The position numbers were made by a program, and so were the translations under genes. The notes beneath the pieces are model-generated. The model was not told the DNA's origin. It saw nothing but the letters and a program-made list of their open reading frames with translations, and did not search any database. DNA of 64,000 bases from Scatophagus argus (taxonomy: Eukaryota > Chordata > Actinopteri > Scatophagidae), in contig NC_058501.1 in NCBI RefSeq assembly GCF_020382885.2, positions 18,038,001 through 18,102,000 of the forward strand, read 5' to 3'. Below, one piece after another: positions 1 through 11,622 of the stretch (the stretch's first letter is position 1; every line of letters starts with the position of its first letter).

Positions 1-232
1 CTTCAAAAAGACATTGTAGACACTAAAAGCCTAAAGCCATTCACTCCAATTCACACAGGCCCAGATATTAAAGATATTTAACTATGGGGACGAAAGAACA
101 ACCAAAAGAACATCACAGATGTTGATAGCTTGATCTTAAAGGTACATATTACATGAAACAAAGCAACACAGACGGTTATGAACAGAGACTTCAAATCACA
201 ATCACAAATCAAGCATTATGAATGAACATAAT

Positions 233-369
233 GTGACTTTCTGTCACCTCAGAGCTGCTGTTCAGCCAGAGGAAAGAGAGGGAGGATCCAGAGGAGGAGC
301 AGGTCAGTGTGACGGAGCTGTTGAACTCCACCAGGTCTGTGCCGCTGACATCAGCCTTCACACTGGATA
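233..369 (-). pseudogene. Truncated C2-1 Ig exon relic
   Basis: On the minus strand this stretch encodes the first half of a C2-type Ig domain: a DLVEFNSS strand, the first cysteine in LTCSSS, and the tryptophan strand SFLWLNSS. The reading stops at SSEVTES and then runs into unrelated sequence, so the second half with the YxC cysteine and the splice donor is missing. Its N-terminal residues (VSSVKADV) differ from the intact C2-1 exons of genes A-E, so it derives from another paralogue. A related relic lies at 10503-10642. No flanking exons in phase were found, so I treat it as a dead duplication fragment. Confidence 0.7.
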
Positions 370-619
370 CAGTACTATGAAAAAGTTTTAGGCAGGTGTG
401 GAAAAAAATGCTGTAAACTAAGAATACTGTCAAAAAATATAAATAATAACTGTTTACTTTTAGCAGTTTACAAAATGCAAAGTCAGTGAACAAAAGAAAA
501 ATCTAAATCAAATCAATATTTGGTGTTACTACCAGACTGGGGTTTCAAGATGTGCTGTTCAAGCTCTTTTGAAGAAGCACAAAGAAACGGGCAAGGTTTA
601 GGATCGTAGACACAGTGGT

Positions 620-835
620 CGGCCAAGGAAACTTGATAGTGAGTAAACAACATCAGTCCCACTTTGCTCCACGTCTTTCCTCCAGCAGACTGTCAGAATA
701 ACTACAGTTTGACCAGAGGAGGGCAGCACACTGCAGCTTTTGGCATCAGAGTGCTCTGCATCAAGGATTCACCTCATTATTCAGGCATTTTGCAGCTGAG
801 CTATTGAATAATTTTTGGGCAATAACTTGGACAAA
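620..835. repeat. Block duplicated downstream of the minus-strand genes
   Basis: About 200 bp recur almost unchanged at 10960-11170 and in part at 30020-30180, each time on the 3' side of a minus-strand CEACAM-like gene. No coding potential is visible. It marks the edge of the segmental duplication unit rather than being a recognisable transposon. Confidence 0.6.
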
Positions 836-1181
836 GTATTACAGCTGCCATGAGACTATATTTATATATAATACATACATGTTATATTTAAGTCTGATGG
901 CTAACTCTGACTTGTTCACAAAGTTAATAGTAAATAATAACAGAACATACCTGCATATACAGCTTTATTACTAAACAACCAAATATTTTGCATTTACAAT
1001 GCTGAGGCTGGACACAGTGGGAGAAGAGAAAATTAAAAGCAAGCCTTATAGATACACTGAATTATTACACAAAGTACACAAAAATGTATAAAACAATAAG
1101 AGTCACTTAGTGGCTTCAAATATCTTAAATGAAAAATGAATGCAAACTTATCCATCACTGTTAGAGTGCTTATGTTAACAA

Positions 1182-1276
1182 TACACTATACTGACAAAAG
1201 TATTCAGTCACACCTTTTTATGCTTCAGCATACCAACACAGTTTGGACAACGCTATGCCTCCAACCCTGCAGCAAC
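1182..1276 (+). mobile_element. Tc1/mariner-type relic (end fragment)
   Basis: The segment opens with the fish Tc1/mariner terminal pattern CACTATA-TGACAAAAGTATT and continues with a short piece of internal sequence (TATGCTTCAGCATACCAACAC). It is interrupted by the LINE fragment that begins near 1277. The same relic lies at 11623-11800 without the LINE and at 20921-21016 with it. Confidence 0.65.
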
Positions 1277-1937
1277 AGGGTAACTGCTGTGGATGTTTTA
1301 CCAGTCTGTGGTTGCCAGTGTCCTCTTTTGCTGAGGAGGCAGCACATCTAAGAAGGACACATCCAGACTGGATAAACTGATCAGGCTGGGGCCGGGTCTG
1401 TGGTCGGCATGAAGCTGGACTCTCTGTGGACGGTGACAGAGAGGGGGACACTGGACAAACTGCGGGATATTATGGACAATGCCAGCCACCCTCTGCACAG
1501 CGCCATTAGCAACCAGAGGAGCCTGTTCGGTGAAAGACGGCTCCTTCCCAAGTGTAGGACCAACAGACTGAAGAACTCCTTTGTCCACAATGCCATCAGG
1601 CTTTACAACTCCCCACTTAGGGGGAGGAGGAGGAAATAGGGTACAGAGGACAGAAGGGAAGGAATGGAAGCCACATGCTGTGCAACAATTTATTAGCCAT
1701 ATACAGTTGTTTATATTTCCATGTACAGTTCTCTATATTTATTTTATTTTACATTTTATTTATCTCTGTTTTCCATATTTAGCTAAGAATTTTTTTTTTT
1801 ATCTTTTTTTTATCTTATTATTATACCTGTGGTTTGTGGCTGTTTGCAAACTGCCATGTGTGCCTTACTTTATAAGCTGCTGGAAATTCAATTTCCATGA
1901 GTGAGTCATCCCAAAGGGATCAATAAAGTGAAGTCTG
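1277..1937 (+). mobile_element. 5'-truncated non-LTR retrotransposon, reverse-transcriptase C-terminus
   Basis: The plus strand around 1400-1639 encodes a typical end of a fish LINE ORF2: LRDIMDNASHPLH, then CRTNRLKNSFVHNAIRLYN, shortly before a stop. A T-rich 3' region follows, ending in GGGATCAATAAAGTG, a 3' terminus common in fish CR1/L2-like LINEs. The fragment sits inside a Tc1-type relic downstream of gene A. A near-identical copy sits in the same place downstream of gene C (21017-21677). Gene B has the uninterrupted relic. The exact LINE clade was not determined. Confidence 0.75.
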
Positions 1938-2433
1938 AAGCCCCCCTTTCTCCTCCCCAGCACAGCTGTGGATCAGTGCACAGGTGAGCATAAATGCAAC
2001 TGTTGCTCTGTACCAGATGAGCAATAAGGAACTTGTTTGCTTATGCATTAGCCATAAATGTGAACAAGTAATAAGTAATACGTTACGGCTGCTACATCTG
2101 TCATCTTTCTGCCTCCAAGGGGTCAAAAAGTCAACTAACACTTTGAGAAACATTCATAATTCTGCTTCTGTTGAGTTTCACTGGACGTCCACAACCTAAA
2201 GGCTGAAGGAAAAATAGTATCAGTTCTAAAAATCTTGAGTTCCTTAGGGCTTAACAAGTATTTTTATTTTCTGATTATGTGCATGACAAAAATAAATGAT
2301 TAAAGTATAAAGTCGCTGTTTGAGTGGTCAGTAACTGAAAGTAAACCAAGATGAATAATCATCATGCGTCTCCTTCTTTTCTAAAGATCAAAATCACAAA
2401 GTTCAAAACTTACCGTAACTGGACAGACTGAGT

Positions 2434-5400
2434 TTAAACGTTCTCACGTACAGGTGAAATCTCCTCATACACGTTCTCCTCTGCTTCAAGGCAAAAAATA
2501 AACAAATAATTAAAAAATATGATTACATTATTTTTCATTCACAACATCCACACATTCATTTGTGCAACTGAATTGTTATATAATTTTGTTTATTTGTTAT
2601 TCTACACTATATGGTCACAGTTGTGATCAGATCAGCACTAACCTTTGTTGGATTGTGGAGGTTGTTTTTTGTTGATTCTAAACATTAAAAACAAAGCATT
2701 GTTCAGATGAGATCATGCAATCAGACGCTACTCAAACCAGCAACCAGTTTGTGTTTTGCTAATATTTGGCTACAGTCATCGGAAAATCATTAAATATCAT
2801 TTCTAAATTTTAATATTAGATTGTTTATGAATGAATTCACTAAAAATGCAACACATATATATATTTACTTTTGTGCACCAATGATCTATTTTAGATGTAG
2901 CCAATTATTTTTAAGGTTCATTCATATTCACTCACTGCTTTTTGGACCTTTGTGGACCCTCCTTGCCTGTCTGGTCTTGACTTTTGCTTATTTCTTACCT
3001 TAACTTTAACTAAACTCTTAAGTCGACCTGTCTGGTCTCTAAGTCATGTTTTTAGGTCCAAACTTGGTCATTTGAGCTGTTACATTTAAAATAACTGCAA
3101 CTGATTTTTCTAGTTCTTAAAGCTACAATCCACTTACTTTTTCTTATAAACGTAGTATCCTCCACCACCAGCTGCTCCAAAAACGAGTAAACATCCAATT
3201 ACTATGCCAGCAATGCAACCACCTGAACAGCCTGATGTTGTGACTGGGTTGACAGAAACAATAAAGGGCAGAAGAAGATGATTTTTACATCACTGAGGAA
3301 CTCTTTCATCATACCTGTGGATACAAAGCATATAATAATCTGCCCCTTTAGGTGTCTTCACAGCTGGCCAGTTCTGTTCTGTTCCATTGTGGGTAATGTA
3401 GGTGTCAGCTTTTAACAAAGCAGATATCAGACAGCAACTGTGGTGACTAATTTTACTCTTTTTAAGGGCAATTCAGTGGGGTTCTTTTGCAAGATTAAAA
3501 CAAATCCAACACATTTAGTTGTTGGAAATGAATTTATGAGAAAAAGCTTGAAGAAGCAGGTGTATAATACTGTGGGCTGCAATATTCAAGACCATCAACA
3601 ACATGTGAAATCAACACCATCTTGTTACCTGTTACAGATAATATGTGCACCGCCGATGACGTTCTCTCAGTTATTTTATTTGTGACTTCACAGGTGTATT
3701 CGCCGCTGTCAGAAAACTCTGTTGTGTTTTTAGTGAACACAGCAGAGTTGTGTATCTCCGTCCCATTCAGCATCCAGGTGTAATTAGCAGATGGGTTGGA
3801 CTCAGCAGAGCAGGTTAAATTTATGGCCTGTCCAACATGTACCTCACTTGGACCTGTGATTTGAACATTGTCTGGTCCATCTGAAAAACAGATAAAGTCC
3901 TTACAGCAGTGTAAGTAATAAAGAATATCAAGCCTGTTCAATAAGTGACTTAAAAATCTAAAGTGTTGTGTTGCAGGTACACTGCAGTTTGTTACCTACA
4001 GTTAACATCCATGGTGAATGCAGCTTCTTCAGCACTGACTGGGTTACTGACTTTACAGGAATATGTTCCACTGTCTGTTCTCTGTAGAGGGTCAATAAAC
4101 AGCCCTCTGTTCTCGTCATAAAGCATCATGTTGTCTGTCAGGATCAGATCTGAGCCATCCTTCTTCCACCTTCTGTTAAATACAGTGCCAGCAGCCTCAC
4201 AGGTTAAGTTGACAGACTTCCCCTCAATCAGCAGGTTTGTTGTCGATGTCAAAGAAACACCTGATATTCTCCCTGTTGGGGAAAAGATCACAGATTTTGC
4301 GTGAGTCTACAGATTTGTGACATGTTAAAGCGCTCTGTTACTCATACTTTGCCAGTACAATTCAAACTTACTCAGTACAGAAACAACTGACAGCAGAGAT
4401 GTTTCATATCTCAGAGTTTTATTGTTAAAGGCCTGACAGCTGTAGTCTCCACTCTGACTCATCTGAATGTTTGTCAGTCTGAGCTCTGCTCCAGTATCAG
4501 TCAGCTGGCCTCCATTCAGAAACCAGTAAAACATGGCAGCAGGTCTGGAGTCAGCTGAGCAGGACAGGGTGATGTTTGATCCTACTGCATAGTGTTCATG
4601 TGGAGATGTTAAAATAACATTATCGGGGCCATCTGCAGGAAAGAAAACACACAGACAGCACAAAAGAAGAAAAAAAAGCACCAAAATGAGTGATAAGTAA
4701 GTAAATGCAATATTATGAAGACAAAAGACAAAAAACCTTGTCAATGTATGCATGTTGTCAGCAAAGACACTGAGCACAAGCAGGTCAGTAACTCACAGCT
4801 GATGGAGAGGTTTACTTCATTGCTGCTGTCATTACTGACAGGATTGGACACGAGACACCTGAATGGTCCCTGGTCATAGCGGGTCACATTGACTATAGTG
4901 AGGTTGGAGCCTCCATCAGTGAGCTGAACTCCGTCACTTTCTGTCACCTCAGAGCTGCTGTTCAGCCAGAGGAAAGAGAGGGAGGATCCAGAGGAGGAGC
5001 AGGTCAGTGTGACAGAGCTGTTGAACTCCACCAGGTCTGTGCTGCTGGCAGCTAACATTACATTGGAGACTGGCTCTGTGGGTGGAAAACAACATGGTGG
5101 GATACTTGGTAACACACAGCACAGACACAGCAGAGGGAGGATCCAGAGGAGGAGCAGAACAGACTGCCAGAGGTGTGGAACTCCACCAAGTCTGTGGAGT
5201 TTGAAATTGCCACAACATTGGCAACACACACTGTAGGTGAAAAACACAGTGGGTTTACGCTCACCACCTTTCTTGTCTTAGAAAGGGAACATTGTTCAAT
5301 AGAGGTGAGCAAAGTAAAATGTGGGAATGAATTATTTTAATGCATTTGACTTAGATGAACACATGCAGTCACGAGAATGTGAACTTTACCATGAGACTTG

Positions 5401-7669
5401 ACTGCTAGAAAGTTGATTTGTTGCTCTGACTGTCATCAGATTACAATATTAAATCTGACACAGCACAGATCACAGTCCAGCTGGGATGAACGTAGCTGTC
5501 CAACCCACACTGCAAGTTTAATTATTACATCTTATCCTTCCTGATGTCTGTTTATTGGTGCAAAGCTTCACCAGTGTTGGCTAACCTCACAGGATGATCA
5601 CGTCTAATACGCCACAATCACATTCAACAACACAAAAGTCAAACTTACCCAGTACAGTCACAGGTGATGACTGAGACGTTTCATATCTCAGAGTTTTCTG
5701 GTTAAAGCCCTGACAGCTGTAGTTTCCACTCTGACTCATCTGAATGTTTGTCAGTCTGAGCTCTGCTCCAGTATCAATCAGCTGGTCTCCATTCAGAAAC
5801 CAGTAAAACATGGCAGCTGGTCTGGAGTCAGCTGAGCAGGACAGGGTGATGTTTGATCCTACTGCATAGTGTTCATGTGGTGGAGATGCCAAAATAATAT
5901 TTTCGGGGCCATCTGAATGCAGGGGAGAGAAAAACAGCAAATAAATCAATAAATAATGAAAAAAGTTGTGGCAATAACCTAAACTCTCTCAGGTATTTGC
6001 ATGTAGATGTTGTCAGCAAAGATGCTGAAAACAAGCAGGTCAGTAACTCACAGCTGATGGAGAGGTTTACTTCATTGCTGCTGCCATCACTGACAGGATT
6101 GGACACGAGACACCTGAATGGTCCCTGGTCATAGCGGGTCACATTGACTATAGTGAGGGTGGAGCCTCCATCAGTGAGCTGAACTCTGTCACTTTCTGTC
6201 ACCTCAGAGCTGCTGTTCAGCCAGAGGAAAGAGAGGGAGGATCCAGAGGAGGAGCAGGTCAGTGTGACGGAGCTGCTGAACTCCACCAGGTCTGTGCTGC
6301 TGGCAGCTAACGTTACATTGGAGACTGGCTCTGTGGGTGGAAAACAACATGGTGGGACATTTTTTCACGTTATTTGAGGACAATGATACACAGACCAAAA
6401 AGGTTATTAGGGGTCTTCACAAAAGAATTTATGCATCATAGAGGAATTCACGTTTTTGGATCTTGCGCCAAACTATTAGCCTTTATTATTTTTACATATA
6501 ATTCAGTGCAATTTAATAAAAGCTCCAATAGGAGCTAAATATGTACAGACCATACAGGTCTGCCTAAAAATCTGCAGACTCAGTGCATCCATTACCTGGT
6601 TTTTTAACATAACATTGAAGTCAGCTCTTCATCAGCGGCCAAGTGACATTTATCAAATCTCGATATAAACTGATCCAGTATCAGACTTTCAACACCTGCA
6701 GTGACATCTGAGAATTTTTTGTCTGCTGATGAAGTTAGTAAGAATCTAACTTACATCTGCTAAGCAGTAAGATGATGAGGAGCTAAATCGGAAAAAAGGT
6801 TATCAAGGTCTTTATAATAAACATTACTGCATGTTTTTCATCCTGGATTAATTATGATTATTGTTATTATGTTACAGCTTTGAAAGAGAGACATGAACAT
6901 GTGAATCATTTGCTCACCATAAACTCCCAGTGTGGTGGCTCCATCCTTTGCTTGTTCTCCCTGTCGTATAATGGAAACGTTGTATTCTCCAACGTCATTA
7001 AAATTCACATTCCTGAGCTCCAGAGATCCAGTAGAAGTGAAGAAGGCGACCCTGCCTTCATACTCTGGTGCAATGAGGGTTACACCACTAAAAGTCATTA
7101 TAATTCTGTTACCAAATGTGTTATTAAATTTCCATATGACTGTTTGAAGTGGTTTTCCTGATGGAGTCAGTGTTGGGGTGAACGTCACATTCTCTCCAAC
7201 AGTTGCATTCAGAGGACCATCTGGCAACACACCAGCTCCTGTGGTTAAACCTGAGAGACACAGTCACAGGTCTGAGAGGACTTAATGAGGACATTCACAC
7301 TTTGACATAAAGTCAGAACTGAAAGCTGATTGACTGAAACTGATTGTTTTTTCTAGACTGTAGTGTCTTTTTGAGAGTACATACAGTATAGGCTGAGCTT
7401 TTATTTGTATTGCAGTCTTGATATATTGATGTTTATTTTTAAAAACTAATTCTGTCCTAATGTCTTGATGTATTTATATCAATAAGACAAACTCATACCA
7501 TCTTATGTGGTGAAAGGTGAATTTTCACAAACATTTTGTCTCCTAAAGAAAAATAAGGAAGGGATACAACAGCTGAGTGAATAAACACGTTTCTATCTGC
7601 TGTATTAAGTTTAAAGAGCTCACGTGAGACGACTCCCAGGACGATGAAGTGAATCACAGCCGTTTCCAT
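2434..7669 (-). CDS. Gene A: CEACAM-like receptor, N + 6 C2 domains, short tyrosine tail
   Basis: Spliced minus-strand gene of about 725 residues. Exons: signal 7624-7669 ([15 protein letters not shown]); V-type N domain 6918-7250; C2-1 6052-6330; C2-2 5649-5912; C2-1 4797-5075; C2-2 4372-4632; C2-3 4000-4272; C2-4 3629-3880; transmembrane 3138-3243; tail exons 2643-2677 and 2434-2483. All joints up to the membrane exon are phase 1 with GT-AG sites, and the frame stays open. The N domain has no cysteine, as in mammalian CEACAM N domains; each C2 domain keeps its Cys pair and DxGxYxC motif. The tail ends [16 protein letters not shown]. The last coding exon seems to run past the stop to a donor near 2413, implying a 3'UTR intron. 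Adhesion or immune-receptor function is inferred from architecture; CD22-like naming is an alternative. Confidence 0.85.
5136..5230 (-). pseudogene. Half C2-1 exon in gene A (acceptor without donor)
   Basis: A well-formed 3' splice acceptor (CACCTACAG) leads into the first 32 or so residues of a C2-1 domain ([18 protein letters not shown], then FCSSSGSS). The exon is then cut and fused directly to the intron tail of the next C2-1 exon. No donor remains. Reading through meets a stop soon after the fusion. The same structure occurs in gene E (42829-42923) and, shortened, in gene C (24778-24852). Confidence 0.8.
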
Positions 7670-7778
7670 TTCATTCAGAGCCTCATCAAGTTTGACCAAT
7701 TCAGAAATGAGATCACACTCCTTCACTTTGCCAGTTTGAGCACATTGAATGCTGATTTCAGTATATGAAAGGGAGTAC

Positions 7779-7812
7779 GAGGAAGTTGGCTACTCTGTGA
7801 TGGGAAGTTTCC
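7779..7812. promoter_or_regulatory. ETS/PU.1-like and NF-kB-like motifs upstream of gene A
   Basis: A GAGGAAGT box (7779-7786), matching the PU.1/ETS consensus, is followed by GGGAAGTTTCC (7802-7812), which resembles an NF-kB half-palindrome. Both lie 110-145 bp upstream of the gene A start codon. The box and palindrome recur at 16764-16771 and at 35992-36026 in front of genes B and D; gene C has AAGGAAGT. Conservation with position suggests a leukocyte-type proximal promoter, but motifs this short can arise by chance. Confidence 0.35.
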
Positions 7813-8249
7813 TGTCATCGTGCCTACAAAAGGTTCATATAATGATTTTCAAGGTCCACCTTGTTGATGATTAACTAATATAGCAAATTTAACAACAATA
7901 ATTAGATTTTAAGTACCTCTTGTGAAGGAGTTACATTATGAGTTACATTTATGAAGGTCACATAAGAGTGAGTGTTGCAGTATGACTAAACATTGAGGGG
8001 TTTATTCACAGTAGTTTAGTATTTTGAAGTTACAGGTTACAATATGAAAACTGGTAGCAGGTATTTCCTGTTGTATCAGGCAACCTTTGATCCCCTCAGG
8101 TTCCTGGTGGCAAAACACAATCATTCAAAGATAATAGTCATCATAAAGTCATATAAAAATACCTCATTTTATTGGTGTTTTTAACAAAAGGTGCTCTGAC
8201 TGATCGACCACCCATCGTTATTGGCTGATTTTCATTCAGAATCATTTCA

Positions 8250-8265
8250 TGGATGTATAAAAGTT
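8250..8265 (+). promoter_or_regulatory. Conserved plus-strand TATA-like box
   Basis: GGATGTATAAAAG lies on the plus strand between the minus-strand gene and its divergent partner region. It recurs near 17205 and 36443 in the same setting. It could be the promoter of the plus-strand partner gene, with a distal 5'UTR exon, or chance conservation within a duplicated block. Confidence 0.3.
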
Positions 8266-8934
8266 GATTAGAAACGAGACGGTTTCTCTGTGCACCATTG
8301 AAACGTCTTAACAGACTGGAGTGCATCTTCTCATGTACTTAATATGGTTACAAACACACAGCAGGACTCAGAGTTCAGCAGTCAACAGTGATAATGTCCT
8401 GAAGCACTTCAGCTGAGGACACTTTGGAGTTAAAAGTTTGTTAAGTTTGAAGTTACAGACGCTTCACATCAGAGTACATTTGACCAAACTTGTGTCAGAG
8501 ATGAAAGTAAGCAGATACAAGCAGTGACCAAGTGGTGGAGTAGTGACTTCAGGACACAAAGACATCAGTACCAAGACTGAGACAAAATTCTGTGTCTTAT
8601 TTGTTTTTTGTTTATTTCTTTGATGGATTCCCATAAAAATGAGAGTGCCTTTGTTAAGACGGAGTAAATTACATTACATTACTTAACCATGCTTTGTCTG
8701 TTCTAAATCTAATCTTTTTTTTTTACCTAAAGTTACATTTCTTTAAGGAACGCTACTGACACCTAGTGGCCTGAGGTAAAATACCACAAATAATTACATC
8801 CCCCGTTCTTTAAAGTGAATACTCAACAACAACAATACTTTTTGTTTCTCTTGTCTTTTTGAAAAACAATGTTTGGCAAAGTGCTTGACAACTACTGCAT
8901 TGCTTACCAAAGGCTGCCAAGTGCTTGCTCAAGG

Positions 8935-9068
8935 GGGGATGTTGGGCTCTCTGTATTACAATTGAATTAAAGATTTGGTCTAGACCTGCTCTAATTGGAA
9001 AGTGTCATGAGATAACTTTTGTTGTGAATTGGCGCTATATAAATAAACTGAATTGAACTGAATTGAAT
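8935..9068 (+). mobile_element. 3' tail of a fish LINE/SINE-type retroposon
   Basis: The stretch contains TAGACCTGCTCTAATTGGAA, TTGGCGCTATATAAATAAA and a terminal GAATTGAATTG-type repeat, a 3' terminus found on many fish retroposons. No coding part remains. Confidence 0.5.
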
Positions 9069-9680
9069 GAGCCCTTTTTCCGTCCTCTTCGCATGCTTTG
9101 GTGAACATTATCTGACTTTGAGACGACACCAACATCTGCACTTGCTTTCACATTCACGCTAGCAGTAGCCATTTCGTTAAACGTCTTCACGTGTTTTTGA
9201 CATAACTCACTTGCATGGCAAACCTTGATTGTTCCCTCCAGCGTCAGTTCCACTTCTTTGAGGAGTCTTTCTCTGACTTTTTTTGTCCTCAATGCCGAAA
9301 ACGATCTGGTCCCTGATCATTGAGTCTTTGCATAACTGTGCTTTTATCTTCAGACCTGTCAAAAAGCTATCAAAACCTTCGCCGTGCCGCTGCAGCCTAG
9401 AACGAAATACATATTTCTCGTCTGTCTTCTTCTTCTTTGGAGAGCAATGAGCCTCGAACTTGTCTAGGACTTTATCCAATTTTAAACGATAGTCCTCCCC
9501 TTCAAAAGTGTCCAATGGCTTGTGGGCCAGCTATTGTAAGCAGTAAGGCTACCTTTCTGGCATCCGGCTTCGAATCCAGTCCCACGGCCTCAATAAACAG
9601 ACGAAACTGTTGCTTAAACGTGCGCCAAATGCTGTCGACATTCTCTGTTAGCTTCAGGTGTTCAGTTACATCTCATTAAG
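9060..9680 (-). pseudogene. Ty3/gypsy-type gag relic
   Basis: Minus-strand pieces in more than one frame resemble fish Ty3/gypsy gag: a piece near 9680-9520 (SIWRTFKQQFRLFIEAVG, then KVALLLTIAGPQA), a middle piece (YRLKLDKVLDKFEAHCSPKK, GFDSFL, DSMIRDQIVFGI), and a last piece (RERLLKEVELTLE, CHASELCQKH). At least two frame breaks separate them, and neither pol nor a zinc knuckle is visible. It is a dead retrotransposon fragment between genes A and B. Confidence 0.75.
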
Positions 9681-10097
9681 GAACGCTACTGACACCTAGT
9701 GGCCTGAAGTAAAATACCACAAATCATTACAATCATGATATTTATTCATGACATAACTGGATGGATGGAAATGAATAATTCAGACCATCATGTTCCATTC
9801 AGAATGAGTTGTAATAACTCATTTGTAATCATAGCCTCAGCTGCACTTTGTTTGTAGTGCTTATTATTCAGTGTTAAACTACGCTGATGAACATGTTAAA
9901 CATTATAACCGCTAAACATCAGAATGTCAGCAATGTCTTGGTGAGCATTTTACATGTAACATGGTGATGTTTTTAATTTAGCTCAAAGCACCCTTCACAG
10001 AGCACATTTTTGTTTATTTATGAGGTCACACTTTAATGAACATAAAATATTCATTCATGCATTTATTGACAGATATTAGATTTTTATTTATTTATTT

Positions 10098-10191
10098 GGC
10101 CCTGCGATTGACTAGCGATCAGTCCAGGGTGTACCTTGCCTCTTGTCCATAGTCAGCTGGTATAGGACGGGTGTAGAAAATGGATGGATTT
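10098..10191 (+). mobile_element. 3' fragment of a tRNA-derived SINE
   Basis: CCTGCGATTGACTAGCGATC through CAGTCCAGGGTGTACC to GAAAATGGATGGAT matches the 3' part of the longer SINE copies at 39362-39731 and 20015-20385. The tRNA-like head is absent. Confidence 0.7.
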
Positions 10192-10379
10192 ATTTATTTT
10201 ATACATTTCTCCTTTAATTGGCTTTTGTCTTCTGGACAATATTACAAATATTTCATGTGCAATCTTGGACTTTCATGGCCACTCTGACTGACTAAGCTTC
10301 TTTGTCTGCATGCATGCTAAAGATTAATTAATATGATGGATAAATGACATGTTCTGGACAAAACTAAAAGTAAAAGTAA

Positions 10380-10498
10380 GAAAAGGAAAGGTTTTACAAT
10401 ATTACAAGAATAACTTTTAATGATCAGATGACTTCATTGTGTAATTATTTTTCAGGATGTTTTTAATGAAATTTATAGTTTCAAAATTTGTTGATATC
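10380..10498 (+). pseudogene. Intron relic of a lost plus-strand CEACAM-like gene
   Basis: This stretch aligns, in plus orientation, with the intron between the N-domain and first C2 exons of gene E (about 40870-40990), including AATAACTTTTAATGATCAG and GTGTAATTATTTTTCAG. No exon survives. It stops exactly where an inverted C2 exon relic starts, so it is a remnant of the plus-strand partner once paired with gene A. Confidence 0.55.
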
Positions 10499-10502
10499 AG
10501 TG

Positions 10503-10642
10503 AGTTTCTGTCACCTCAGAGCTGCTGTTCAGCCAAAGGAAAGAGAGGGAGGATTCAGAGGAGGAGCAGGTCAGTGTGACGGAGCTGCTGAACTCCACCA
10601 GGTTTGTGGAGTCGGCATCATCATTGACACTGGATACAGGAT
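10503..10642 (-). pseudogene. Truncated C2-1 Ig exon relic
   Basis: The minus strand has an acceptor (CTTCACAG) followed by [29 protein letters not shown] and [15 protein letters not shown]. It is then cut before the second cysteine. It belongs to the same odd subtype (VSSV... start) as the relic at 233-369. On its other side lies plus-oriented intron sequence, so this is an inverted junction. Confidence 0.7.
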
Positions 10643-10959
10643 CTGTGAAGAAAGTGAAAAAAACCAAACAGCCAAAACACCATACGTAAACAGAGCTATG
10701 TTGTATTTAAGCCTTGATTATGAAGAATTACCAACACATCTACTCACCTCTGCTTGTAGAGTTTCTGTCTAACTTCAGCAACACTCATCTAAGTCTAAAA
10801 TCCTATCATCAAATTATATGGACAAGATTTTTGCAAAATGCACTTTGGAAAATGTCAGATCATAAAGGTGACTTTTAACTTGAGCTAAAAAAGATCTTTT
10901 TGTGTCTTGAACTGCTGCTCATTTCCTGTAGCTTCAGAAAGAATTAAATATCCATGAAG

Positions 10960-11170
10960 ATATCCTGCTGAGTAAACAACATCAGTCCCACTTTGCTCCA
11001 CGTCTTTCCTCCAGCAGACTGTCAGAATAACTACAGTTTGACCAGAGGAGGGCAGCACACTGCAGCTTTTGGCATCAGAGTGCTCTGCATCAAGGATTCA
11101 CCTCATTATTCAGGCATTTTGCAGCTGAGCTATTGAATAATTTTTGGGCAGTAACTTGGACAAAGTATTA
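10960..11170. repeat. Duplicated downstream block, second copy
   Basis: Nearly identical to 620-835 and related to 30020-30180. It lies 3' of gene B and marks the same duplication-unit edge. No gene is visible in it. Confidence 0.6.
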
Positions 11171-11622
11171 CAGCTGCCATGAGACCAAATGTATATATAA
11201 TACATCCATATTATAAGTCTGATGGCTAACTCTGACTTGTCCACAAAGCTAAGTCAAGAATCAGAAATAAACTTCATTTAGCCAATAACATTTCACTGTT
11301 TGTATTTATTGTTTACTTGCACTTAAATGAGGTAACAATCAAAAGTATCAATTCAAGTAAATAATAAACAATTAACATAACAATAAACAGAACATACCTG
11401 CATACAGGTTTATTACTAAACAACCAAATATTTTGCATTTACAATGCTGAGGCTGGACACAGTGGGAGAAGAGAAAATAAAAAGCAAGCCTTATATATAC
11501 ACTGAATTATTACACAAAGTACACAAAAATGTATAAAATAAGAGTCATTTAATGGCTTCAAATATCTTAAATAAGAAATGAATGCAAACTCATCCATCAA
11601 TGCTAGAGTGCTTATGTTAACA

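Larger units (their letters stand above)
8736..9735. repeat. Direct-repeat-flanked insertion
   Basis: A sequence of about 60-65 bp (GGAACGCTACTGACACC and the bases around it) occurs at 8736-8800 and again at 9668-9735. It encloses about 870 bp with a LINE-like 3' tail and a gag relic. The equivalent place near gene D (37405-37475) has only one copy and no insert. The repeats may be LTR remnants or a local duplication. Confidence 0.6.

Noticed and set aside
1136..1351. Plus-strand frame over the Tc1 relic and LINE start
   Set aside because: It crosses the junction between two mobile elements and has no protein signature of its own.
2434..2483. ITAM in the short tails of A-C
   Set aside because: YEE(I/M/T) and YEN(I/V) are only seven residues apart tyrosine to tyrosine, too close for YxxL-x(6-8)-YxxL, and position +3 is not consistently I/L.
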